A stretch of DNA of 64,000 nt from Rheinheimera pacifica. Lineage in GTDB: Bacteria; Pseudomonadota; Gammaproteobacteria; Enterobacterales; Alteromonadaceae. The stretch's first letter is position 1, and the number at the start of each line of letters is the position of its first letter. The notes beneath the pieces were generated by a model. The model was not told where the DNA came from. It ran no database searches and worked only from the letters and a program-made list of their open reading frames with translations. Location of the stretch: positions 496,001 to 560,000 of the forward strand of contig NZ_JANUEM010000001.1 in the NCBI RefSeq assembly GCF_024809855.1, in the 5' to 3' direction. Position numbers and translations under genes: made by a program. Positions 56,253 through 64,000 of this stretch are shown here, piece after piece.

Positions 56253-59045
56253 TTAGAAATCCGCGCGGATGCCTAAACTGATGCGGCGGCCGGAAAACTC
56301 ATTCATCACCGGGAACAACGGGCTTAACGTATAGCCGGTAGCTTCTTTGTCGGTAATATTAATCCCTTTTAAGCTCAGCTTGATGTTGTCGGTAAGGTTA
56401 TAGCCAATAGCAATGTCTACCTGGCCATACGCATCGCGGTATACCGGGTACATATTCAGGTGGATATACTCTACGTATTTGTCTTTGTAGTTATAAGAAA
56501 TGCGGGTATCGAAGCGGTCATTCTCATAATACAACGTAAAGTTGTAGGTTTTGTCGGCCAGGCCTTCCGGCGGGGTGGGAATATCCAAATCCGAAGCGCC
56601 GGTTAACGAGTTATCCAGCATGGTATAGTTGCTGTTAATACCAAAGCCTTCCAGTGCAGAATGCAGCATATTCAGCGGCAGCTGGGCAATCAGCTCCAAC
56701 CCGGTTACTTTGTACGAGCCTTCAGCATTTACCGGCTGGAAAACATCAAAATCATAATAACCATCTAAGGTGCCGTTGGCGTTGCGTTTTTCAACGTTTT
56801 CTACCACACCGGTCAGGGCTTCACGCACCACACCGTCAATTTCTTTCCAGAAGTAAGACGCCGCCAGAATACCACCACTTTCCAGATACCATTCCACACC
56901 GGCTTCCCATTGTTTGGCCGTAGTGGGTTTAAGATCCGGGTTGCCGTCTTTAAAGCGGAATTCACTCCAGCTAACCGAGCGTTTATACGCTATATCGCCC
57001 AGCGCCGGGCGCATCAGGGTTTCTGAGGCTGCAGCACGCAGTAATACGCCATCTGCCAGCTCCACTGTCATATTCAGGCTGGGTAGTAAGTCGTTATAAC
57101 TGCCTTTTTTCGAAATTGGCGTATCGGTGTAGCCATTAGAGCCATCTTCGTTTTGCACTTGGTGGTAACCAAAAGACAATACAGAGGTATCTACCGCCCG
57201 TACACCGGCATTCAGTGTTACCGGCAGACCGGCCAGATCAAAGTCCAGGTTTGCCATGGCATACAGGCTTAGCACTTCTTCATCTACGCGGTAGTAATCG
57301 CCCTCGTTAAACGGTGTGCTAAAACCGGCATAGCGAAAGGTACTGCGGGCGTAATCGTTAGCCACCTGCATCCAGTTCAGATCTTTAGCTTTGTAAGCAC
57401 CGCCAGGCACTATATCTGTTACCCATTGCAGTTCGCTGTCGGCCAGAGTACGGCTATTAACCCAGGATGCATCACCGGCCGCCGGACCCTGAATTTTAGC
57501 ACTGCCAAACTGACGCTCTTTTGATTTATCCGTGTAACGCACACCAAACTGGACGCTGCTAAGTGCCGGCATAAACGACAGCTCAAGCGACTTTTTAAAA
57601 TCGAGCTGGGCGGCGTATTTATCGTCGGTCACACTTTCCAGCTCGGTTTCGTATGCTTCAAACAGGTAGCTTTGCGGCGAGTTATACATATCAATACTGG
57701 CCGGGTTAGCACTAACTATGGTTTCGCCGCCGGTTGCTGTCCAGCGTGTACGTGACGGCGCATAGGCCACGTGTTTCAGGTTGGCGTAATCCTGCTGTTT
57801 TTTCGCCCCTGAGTACCCTATCAGGCCGTTGATATCCCAGCCGTTGGTTTGCCAGTCCAGCGTCAGGCTGTACTGCGAGTAATCGGTTTCATTAATACGC
57901 TGTTTGCTTAAAAACTCGTGTTGCGTAGCGGTGTACGACACATCGGTCAGTACCACTATGCCGTATTGTGCCAGCGTGGTGTCGTCGTAATCGTGAATGG
58001 TTTCCAGCGTACTGCGGCTGGAAGCAGAGTAAGCTGCCGCATCGTATTCATCTTCTGTTACATCGTAGCCGCCTTTCATCGCATCAAAGGTCAGGCTGAA
58101 ATCATTGCCTGGTTTGTACTGCAACGATGCGGTAGCACCCCATTTATCCTGATCATTCAGGTATAGCCGGTCGCCTACTTTGTCCTGAAAAATAATCCGG
58201 CTGGTTTCGTTTTTATCTCTGCGATCGCTCACCACGATACCGGCATCACGTTCCAGCACGGCAGCAGCCTGATCAGAGCGTACTCCGGTTGCTTCCAGAA
58301 AACGGCCCATTGGCCGGAAGTTAATACCTGAGTTGGCGTCGGTTCTGTTGGTGCGGGTAGCTTTAGAAAACGAAACCAAAGCGCCCCAGTCACCAAAGGT
58401 ATCGCTGGCTAAAAAAGAGAACTTAGGATCAATTTCTTCTGAAATAGAGTTATGCGCACCTTCGGCCGATACAATCAGCTTGCGCTCGCTGTAATCAAAT
58501 GGCCGCGCAGTAGAGATCATTACCGACCCGGCAATACCGCCTTCTTCATCTGCTGCCGTGGGCGATTTTTGCACGGTAACACTTTGAATAATTTCTGAGG
58601 CAAAAATATCAAATTCCACATCACGGCCACCACTGCCTGATGCTGTCGCCAGGTTATTAATAGACACATGGGTAAATTCACTTGGCAGGCTGCGCACGTT
58701 AATTTTACTGCCCAGGCCCTTATTGCGCTCAATGGTCACACCCGGCATCCGCTGCAGTGCTTCGGCCAGGTTTTGCTCGGGGAAATCGGCTACGTCGGTA
58801 GCAACGATAGAATCAGAAAAACCGATATTGGTTTTTTTCAGATCGACGGCTTTTTCCAGGCTGCGGCTGTAACTGCCGGTAACTGAAATGACCTCAACAG
58901 CTTGCTCTGCGATGTTGTCGGTAGTTTGCGCCAGCACTGGCGCAGCTGCCAGCAACGCAGTGCTGATTAAAATCTGCTGTACTGCACGGCTTAATGGTTT
59001 TTGTTGTAATTTGCTGATGTCGTTGTGTTTAAAAGAATACTGCAT
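56253..59045 (-). CDS. TonB-dependent outer-membrane receptor
   Basis: A 930-aa energised outer-membrane receptor. After a signal peptide (about 1-40), a plug domain carries VTGSYSRSLEKAVDLKK and the DFPEQNLAEALQRMPGVTIERNKG segment. A 22-strand barrel follows and ends in Phe (RADF). The pattern is that of the carbohydrate/other-polymer TonB receptor group of Alteromonadales rather than siderophore receptors. ATG 59045. The substrate is probably phosphorylated or otherwise modified by the following phosphoesterase (inference). Confidence 0.93.
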   Translation of the reverse strand: MQYSFKHNDISKLQQKPLSRAVQQILISTALLAAAPVLAQTTDNIAEQAVEVISVTGSYSRSLEKAVDLKKTNIGFSDSIVATDVADFPEQNLAEALQRMPGVTIERNKGLGSKINVRSLPSEFTHVSINNLATASGSGGRDVEFDIFASEIIQSVTVQKSPTAADEEGGIAGSVMISTARPFDYSERKLIVSAEGAHNSISEEIDPKFSFLASDTFGDWGALVSFSKATRTNRTDANSGINFRPMGRFLEATGVRSDQAAAVLERDAGIVVSDRRDKNETSRIIFQDKVGDRLYLNDQDKWGATASLQYKPGNDFSLTFDAMKGGYDVTEDEYDAAAYSASSRSTLETIHDYDDTTLAQYGIVVLTDVSYTATQHEFLSKQRINETDYSQYSLTLDWQTNGWDINGLIGYSGAKKQQDYANLKHVAYAPSRTRWTATGGETIVSANPASIDMYNSPQSYLFEAYETELESVTDDKYAAQLDFKKSLELSFMPALSSVQFGVRYTDKSKERQFGSAKIQGPAAGDASWVNSRTLADSELQWVTDIVPGGAYKAKDLNWMQVANDYARSTFRYAGFSTPFNEGDYYRVDEEVLSLYAMANLDFDLAGLPVTLNAGVRAVDTSVLSFGYHQVQNEDGSNGYTDTPISKKGSYNDLLPSLNMTVELADGVLLRAAASETLMRPALGDIAYKRSVSWSEFRFKDGNPDLKPTTAKQWEAGVEWYLESGGILAASYFWKEIDGVVREALTGVVENVEKRNANGTLDGYYDFDVFQPVNAEGSYKVTGLELIAQLPLNMLHSALEGFGINSNYTMLDNSLTGASDLDIPTPPEGLADKTYNFTLYYENDRFDTRISYNYKDKYVEYIHLNMYPVYRDAYGQVDIAIGYNLTDNIKLSLKGINITDKEATGYTLSPLFPVMNEFSGRRISLGIRADF

Positions 59046-59291
59046 CTGTGTACCCACTGCTAATAGCTACCGCAGGCCAGGCCTGCTATAGCAGCAACCT
59101 GGCCTGACGCGCACGGTTATTATCGGATTGGCTGATAAGTGCTCCTGAGCCACAGCAACTCAGGTAAAAACCGTGGCACTGCATCCTGCCATCAGGAACG
59201 CCGCTACACTACAGCAGCTATATGATGGTTTTCTTACAATAAAATTAATGATTTACGACAATAAACGATGTCGGGCCACCAGCGGGTGATT

Positions 59292-60272
59292 TTACTCGGC
59301 CCAGCGTTGGCGGATAGCGAGAAGATCAGGCAGGTGTTGCTCCAGCAGATCGACCAGCCGGGGTTCAAAATGCCGGCCCTTTTGCGCCCGCATATACTGC
59401 AGAGTATCTTCAATACTCCAGGCTTGTTTATACGGCCGCGCGCTGGTCAGGGCATCAAATACATCCGACACGGCCACAATACGGGCTTCAAGCGGAATAG
59501 CCTCTGCCGCCAGGCCATGCGGATAACCGCTGCCATCCCATTTTTCGTGATGATACAGCGCTACCACTTTGGCCATACGCAGCAGCTCAGAGTCACATTC
59601 ACCGATAATTTCTGCGCCAATCAGCGGGTGCTGCTGCATTTGCTGATACTCTTCTGCGGTAAGCTTGCCGGGCTTTAGCAAAATGCTGTCGGCAATGCCT
59701 ATTTTGCCAATATCATGCATTGGCGCAGCATGCAGCAAATCTTCTGCTTGCTGCGCAGATAAACCATAAGCCAGTGCCAGTACCTGGGCGTAGTGGCTCA
59801 TACGCATTACGTGTAACCCGGTTTCGTTGTCTTTATATTCTGCTGCCCGGCCCAGCCGCTGAATAACCTGCAGCCGGGTTTGCTTCAGCTCGTCAGCACG
59901 TACCAACGACAAATGAGTTTTTACCCTGGCCCTTACCACAGCAGGTGATACCGGTTTGGTAATGTAATCTACCGCCCCCACCGCAAAGCCTTTAGTTTCG
60001 TCTACCTCATCTTTTAATGCAGTAACAAAAATAACCGGCAGCCGCTGGGTTTCTACATTGGCTTTTAAGCGGGCGCATACATCGTAACCGGTCATGCCTG
60101 GCATCATTACATCCAGCAGAATCAGGTCCGGTTGCTGTTGTTGCACCAGTTGCAGCGCCTCTTCACCATTTTTGGCAAACAGCAGCCGGTAGTCGTCCTG
60201 CAGTATAGTGCGCAGCACCCGCAGGTTGGTTGGCTCGTCATCTACCAGCAGCAAGGTTTGCTTATCGGCCAT
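59292..60272 (-). CDS. Response regulator with HD-GYP phosphodiesterase domain
   Basis: A 326-aa RpfG-like protein that should hydrolyse c-di-GMP. The receiver has Asp54 in LILLDVMMPGMTG and Lys at KPVSP. The HD-GYP domain carries HDIGKIGIADSILLKPG (about 186-202) and HHEKWDGSGYPHGL (about 238-251). Its start overlaps the hybrid kinase stop by one base, so the two form a signalling pair. Confidence 0.95.
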   Translation of the reverse strand: MADKQTLLLVDDEPTNLRVLRTILQDDYRLLFAKNGEEALQLVQQQQPDLILLDVMMPGMTGYDVCARLKANVETQRLPVIFVTALKDEVDETKGFAVGAVDYITKPVSPAVVRARVKTHLSLVRADELKQTRLQVIQRLGRAAEYKDNETGLHVMRMSHYAQVLALAYGLSAQQAEDLLHAAPMHDIGKIGIADSILLKPGKLTAEEYQQMQQHPLIGAEIIGECDSELLRMAKVVALYHHEKWDGSGYPHGLAAEAIPLEARIVAVSDVFDALTSARPYKQAWSIEDTLQYMRAQKGRHFEPRLVDLLEQHLPDLLAIRQRWAE

Positions 60273-63232
60273 TAATGTTGTCCTGTGTTGATATGCTGTT
60301 GCAACTGCTCAAGCACAGCTAAAGCATGGGTAAAGTCAAAATCATTTACGGCATCCAGCAACGATAAGATCTGTGCCTCGTGCGCTCCGCTGTATCTTTC
60401 CAGCTGTTTTAGTACCCCATCTTCCAGCTCATGGCGCTGCAGTGCCTGTTGCAGGGTAGCGAGCAGCGCGGCAAGGGCATTATCGTCAAACTGCTGTAGC
60501 GGCTTAGCTGCGCCCTTAGCGGCTTGCTGTTGCAATTGCTGGCAGGCCGCCTGATATTGCGGCCAGCTGTGCATAATTTGTTGCAAGGTTTTGTCTGCCC
60601 GTTCATGTTGCTGCTGCCGGGCCGCCTGCTCTAACTCAGCACAGAGTTTACTCAGCTGCTCCAGTGCCAGGTTGCCACTTACACCTTTAATGGCGTGCGC
60701 CACTTTTTGTAACTCAGCAAAGTGCTGCGCCTGCAAATACCCGGCAGCTTTTAGCAGCATAGGCTGTTGCTGTTGCAAAAATTGCTCAAGCTGCGGCTGA
60801 TAATGTGTTACCGAGCCCCACAATTGCATAGCTTTTGCCATATTTAGCAGTTGCAGTGGCGCAGGTTTTGCTGCGGCGCTAACAGCCGGGGTGCCGGTAT
60901 TAAGCTGCAGCACCCGCGCTATTTCATTGCTTAGCGCAGTAAAATCAACCGGTTTGCTGGCAAAACCCTGCATACCGGCTTCTTTGGCGGCAACTTTATC
61001 TTCGTCCAGCACACTGGCGGTTAAGGCGATAACAGGCAATGGCTTACGCTGCTGTGCGTCTTCCCACTGGCGGATCAACCGGCATGCCTCCAGGCCATCC
61101 ATTACCGGCATCTGAATATCCATCAGCACTACATCAAAATGTTGCTGCTGCACCGCCGCTACCGCTTGCTCACCATCTGCCACCGCCACCACAGTATGCC
61201 CGGCGCGCTCCAGCATCAGTTGCAGCAGTTCCAGATTTTGCGCTATGTCGTCGGTTACCAGCACAGATAACGCCGGTAACGCCAGTGCCTGCTCAGTATT
61301 GTGTTGCACCTGTGCCACACCGGGCTTTAGCGGCACAGTAAAGCTAAAACAGCTACCTTCACCTTCGGTGCTTTGCACACTGATCCGGCCGCCCATCAGT
61401 TCAACTAACTGTTTACTGATAGTGGTGCCAAGCCCGGTGCCACCAAAGCGGCGGCTCATTGAAGCATCAGCCTGGGTAAAAGCATCAAAAATGTAGGGCA
61501 AACGCTGCGCTGAAATACCAATGCCGGTATCAGTAATGCTGAATGTCAGCTCTGACGGTGCAGTTAGCTGCACTTTTACCCTGACACTGCCCTGCTCAGT
61601 AAATTTAATCGCATTACCCAGCAGGTTTGTCAGCACCTGGCGCAGCCGGTCTGGCGCACCGTAGTAAAACTCGCCTGCTGCAGGGTCAAGCTCCAGCGTA
61701 AGCTGCAGCTGTTTTTTGCGGGCCTGCAGCCACAGGGTAGACACCACGGTATCCAATAATGCCGGTAACGAAAAGTCGGCGTATTCCAGTTCCAGCTTGC
61801 CTTTTTCCAGCTTGGCACTGTCAAGAATATCGTTTAGCAAATGCAATAAAGAGCGTGCAGCGCTGTGAATGGTTTGCAGGTGTTTATGTTGCTGTGGCGG
61901 CAAATCAGCCGACAGCATTAAATCGCTAAAACCAATAATGGCATTCATGGGGGTGCGGATCTCATGGCTCATATTGGCTAAAAAGGCGGCGCGGGCTTCA
62001 GCAGCCTGCTCAGCAATATCTTTGGCCTGTACCAGCTCTTGTTCCATCTGTTTACGCGCGCTGATATCCATTAAAAAGCCGTCTAACCAGATAATGTCGC
62101 CGCGGTCTGATTTTATCGCTTCGCCATGCTCTAAAATCCAGCGCCAGCTGCCATCCTGATGGCGGATACGGTATTCCAGTGTAAAACTGCCCTGATATAA
62201 ATCCAGTTGCATAGTGGTAGCTTTATCTGCCGGGTGCACTAAATCAGACCAGCTGCGCTGTGGCGAGGGCAGCATAAAATCGCTGGCCGGATAACCGGAC
62301 AATAATTCAACAGCATTGCTGATAAACAGCATGTCCCAGTTATCATTATATAAACACCGGTAAGCGGCTCCGGGAATATTGCTGATTAACGAGCGATACT
62401 TTTCTTCATTATCTCTGGCCAGAATTTCTTTGGCCTTAACCTGTTGGTTTAGCTCGCGGTATTTAAGCAGCAAGTTTACTGCTACCACCAGGCCAGTGAT
62501 CATCAGCGTAATAAAAGCAACCGTCAACGCCATCAGCCAGGAAATATCGTCGTTGTTGCTCATTGCGGTAAAACCCGGCGGCGGTACAAAACGGGCTGCC
62601 GCCATACCGGTATAATGCATACCGCTTATTGCCGCCCCCATTACCACACTGCTTAGCAACGTAAGCCAGTGCGGCGCCAGATTAAAGCGGCGCAGGCCAA
62701 AACGAACCCACAGCGCAATAATGGCCAGCACTACCGCCACCAGAATAGACAGCAAAAACATCGGCAAGTCGTAACGCAAGGCCACCGACATTTGCATAGC
62801 GGCCATGCCCATATAATGCATGGTACCAATACCGGCACCCACCAATACGCCGCCGCCCAACAGTTGCAGTCTGCGTAGCTGTTGTTTACTGATCAGATCA
62901 AGCGCCACCCAGGAGGCCGCAATACTGGGTAACATAGATAAAAAGGTTAAACCTGGCTGATAACTGACACCGGTACACAAGGCAAACGCCAGCATACCGA
63001 TAAAGTGCATTGACCAGACACCGCCGCCCAATGCAATACTGCCGCTACCCAGCATCAGCAGGCGTACGCTTTTTTTCTTAACGCTGATAGCCTGAGCGGT
63101 AATATGCATGGCAATAGCAGAGGAAAATACTGCGATTAAAAAAGATAGCAGCACCAGGCTGGGATCATAACTACCGGCAAGCAGCAAAGGATCGGCCGGA
63201 TGCTCAAACCACTGATGTAACCACTGCAACAT
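60272..63232 (-). CDS. MHYT-PAS-histidine kinase-receiver-HPt hybrid sensor
   Basis: A 986-aa membrane sensor. Seven N-terminal helices hold three MHYT-type motifs (MHFIGM, MHYMGM, MHYTGM), which may bind a metal and sense oxygen or another diatomic gas. A PAS domain (about 275-395), HisKA with MSHEIRTPMNAIIGFSD (His near 422), HATPase with NLLGNAIKF, a receiver with Asp near 704 (VVLMDIQMPVMDG) and a C-terminal HPt domain with AHAIKGVSG (His near 844) follow. All phosphorelay domains are present, so it can pass phosphate to the adjacent HD-GYP protein. Confidence 0.95.
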   Translation of the reverse strand: MLQWLHQWFEHPADPLLLAGSYDPSLVLLSFLIAVFSSAIAMHITAQAISVKKKSVRLLMLGSGSIALGGGVWSMHFIGMLAFALCTGVSYQPGLTFLSMLPSIAASWVALDLISKQQLRRLQLLGGGVLVGAGIGTMHYMGMAAMQMSVALRYDLPMFLLSILVAVVLAIIALWVRFGLRRFNLAPHWLTLLSSVVMGAAISGMHYTGMAAARFVPPPGFTAMSNNDDISWLMALTVAFITLMITGLVVAVNLLLKYRELNQQVKAKEILARDNEEKYRSLISNIPGAAYRCLYNDNWDMLFISNAVELLSGYPASDFMLPSPQRSWSDLVHPADKATTMQLDLYQGSFTLEYRIRHQDGSWRWILEHGEAIKSDRGDIIWLDGFLMDISARKQMEQELVQAKDIAEQAAEARAAFLANMSHEIRTPMNAIIGFSDLMLSADLPPQQHKHLQTIHSAARSLLHLLNDILDSAKLEKGKLELEYADFSLPALLDTVVSTLWLQARKKQLQLTLELDPAAGEFYYGAPDRLRQVLTNLLGNAIKFTEQGSVRVKVQLTAPSELTFSITDTGIGISAQRLPYIFDAFTQADASMSRRFGGTGLGTTISKQLVELMGGRISVQSTEGEGSCFSFTVPLKPGVAQVQHNTEQALALPALSVLVTDDIAQNLELLQLMLERAGHTVVAVADGEQAVAAVQQQHFDVVLMDIQMPVMDGLEACRLIRQWEDAQQRKPLPVIALTASVLDEDKVAAKEAGMQGFASKPVDFTALSNEIARVLQLNTGTPAVSAAAKPAPLQLLNMAKAMQLWGSVTHYQPQLEQFLQQQQPMLLKAAGYLQAQHFAELQKVAHAIKGVSGNLALEQLSKLCAELEQAARQQQHERADKTLQQIMHSWPQYQAACQQLQQQAAKGAAKPLQQFDDNALAALLATLQQALQRHELEDGVLKQLERYSGAHEAQILSLLDAVNDFDFTHALAVLEQLQQHINTGQH

Positions 63233-63288
63233 CTCAACCTCTACTGCTTATGCTTTGAGCAAATGTTAACAGATTACAGTTAACCAAC

Positions 63289-63313
63289 GCTATGCCAGTT
63301 GCGCTGGTATAGC
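63289..63313 (+). repeat. Inverted repeat in the divergent intergenic region
   Basis: GCTATGCCAG and CTGGTATAGC form a 10-bp stem (one G-U pair) around TTGCG. It lies between the hybrid kinase (leftward) and the coiled-coil protein (rightward). It could be an operator or an RNA hairpin in the rightward leader; nothing else marks its role. Confidence 0.35.
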
Positions 63314-63442
63314 AGTATCCTCCGTCAAATAACGGCTAAAACCACTTAACCTGCTACTGGCGAGCTTATAACCTTAGCAACTGGCACAGTTTCTGCTTTA
63401 TTTCGGTACAGGCAAACTTCTATCTTAAGCGGAGTACAGCAA

Positions 63443-63946
63443 ATGACCGTGTCAGGCCTCAGTATTAATAACTACCAACTACAGTATCAGTTGCTAAAAC
63501 CCGAAGCAGAAGCCGCCGATAGCAGCACCCAGCGGCAAGAAATTGCCGGTATAGCTACGCCTGCGGCAACACCGGCCGCACAGCAAACACCGCAGCAGGA
63601 TGAAACCAGCAAACAGCAGGAGGCATTTTTAAGTCAACTAATGGACCAGATGCTGGCCAACCGTATCGGGCTGGATAAACAAAAGTTCGATGAAATACAG
63701 CAGAAAATAGAAGAAGCCCAGGCCGAAAAAGAAGCGCTGCAGCAGCAACCGCAAAGCCCGGAGCGCGACGGCAAAATAGCGGCACTGGATGCCAAACTGG
63801 ATAAACTCGGCAAAGCGCTGGAAGGCTTAATTGAACAAGCCAACCGTAACCGTGAAAACAGCGAGCGGGAAAAGCAGGCCGTAAGCGCAGTTCAGCAGTA
63901 CCAGCTAACGGCAGCAACCGATAAAGAACCAAAACTGTTTTTGTAA
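63443..63946 (+). CDS. Coiled-coil hypothetical protein
   Basis: A 167-aa soluble, highly charged protein with no signal peptide or membrane segment. A low-complexity Ala/Gln/Thr stretch (about 35-60) precedes a long coiled coil (about 65-150) rich in Gln, Glu and Lys, and the protein ends KLFL. GGAG lies upstream of its ATG. No family recognised. It is the last gene in the window. Confidence 0.6.
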   Translation: MTVSGLSINNYQLQYQLLKPEAEAADSSTQRQEIAGIATPAATPAAQQTPQQDETSKQQEAFLSQLMDQMLANRIGLDKQKFDEIQQKIEEAQAEKEALQQQPQSPERDGKIAALDAKLDKLGKALEGLIEQANRNRENSEREKQAVSAVQQYQLTAATDKEPKLFL

Positions 63947-64000
63947 TCTGAGCATCCCAGGCAGACCAAAACCGCCTGCTTAACAGCCGCTTTAGCTGAA

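Overview
The window looks like the chromosome of a free-living, aerobic, polar-flagellate-type gammaproteobacterium, most like Rheinheimera/Alishewanella or their Alteromonadales relatives. I infer this from the gene set (RsmJ, PrlC, Gor, a WaaA-KdkA pair, large TonB receptors, abundant c-di-GMP and chemotaxis proteins) and the moderate GC content. I could not run a database search, so the genus is a guess. Coding density is high. I saw no rRNA, tRNA, CRISPR array, prophage or insertion sequence, and no gene-free stretch longer than about 250 bases.

Layout. 122-7101: recQ, a small cytochrome c behind an FNR-like box, a 7TMR-DISM/PAS/GGDEF/EAL protein, a YkgJ protein and a quinone-oxidoreductase-type dehydrogenase. 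7130-13248: a sigma-54-type two-component system transcribed away from a cyanide-insensitive-type cytochrome bd operon (34-aa membrane peptide, cydA, cydB, DUF2474 peptide). The intergenic region holds a perfect palindrome, an FNR-like box and a well-spaced sigma-54 promoter, and is the most interesting part of the window. 13392-18622: a small secreted protein, a CBS protein, an S9 peptidase, a membrane protein and a DUF4862 protein.

18636-27302: LPS inner-core cluster in two divergent arms. The left arm has GT25, GT2, a fused Kdo transferase/Kdo kinase and a YhiN flavoprotein. The right arm has gmhA, hldE, a heptosyltransferase and gmhB. Together they make ADP-heptose (except the hldD epimerase step), add core sugars and phosphorylate Kdo. 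27325-37349: peroxiredoxin, rsmJ, an ABC permease/M1 peptidase fusion with its ATPase, a Tag-like glycosylase, a lipoprotein, prlC and a secreted protein. 37457-47201: glutathione reductase, then an envelope-stress-like locus: an OmpR-type two-component system with MipA/OmpV, divergent from an RND pump and followed by an LpxO-like lipid A hydroxylase. An 11-bp-period direct repeat lies between the divergent arms.

47401-53928: two more sugar-transferase-like proteins, an SMP-30 protein, map coupled to a ParD-like protein, a Gfo/Idh/MocA oxidoreductase and a soluble PAS-PAS chemotaxis transducer. 54123-63946: a TonB receptor/metallophosphoesterase pair for nutrient capture, then a MHYT hybrid kinase overlapping an HD-GYP response regulator, and an orphan coiled-coil protein. 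Starts were chosen by Shine-Dalgarno fit and family length, so several are shorter than the maximal reading frame.
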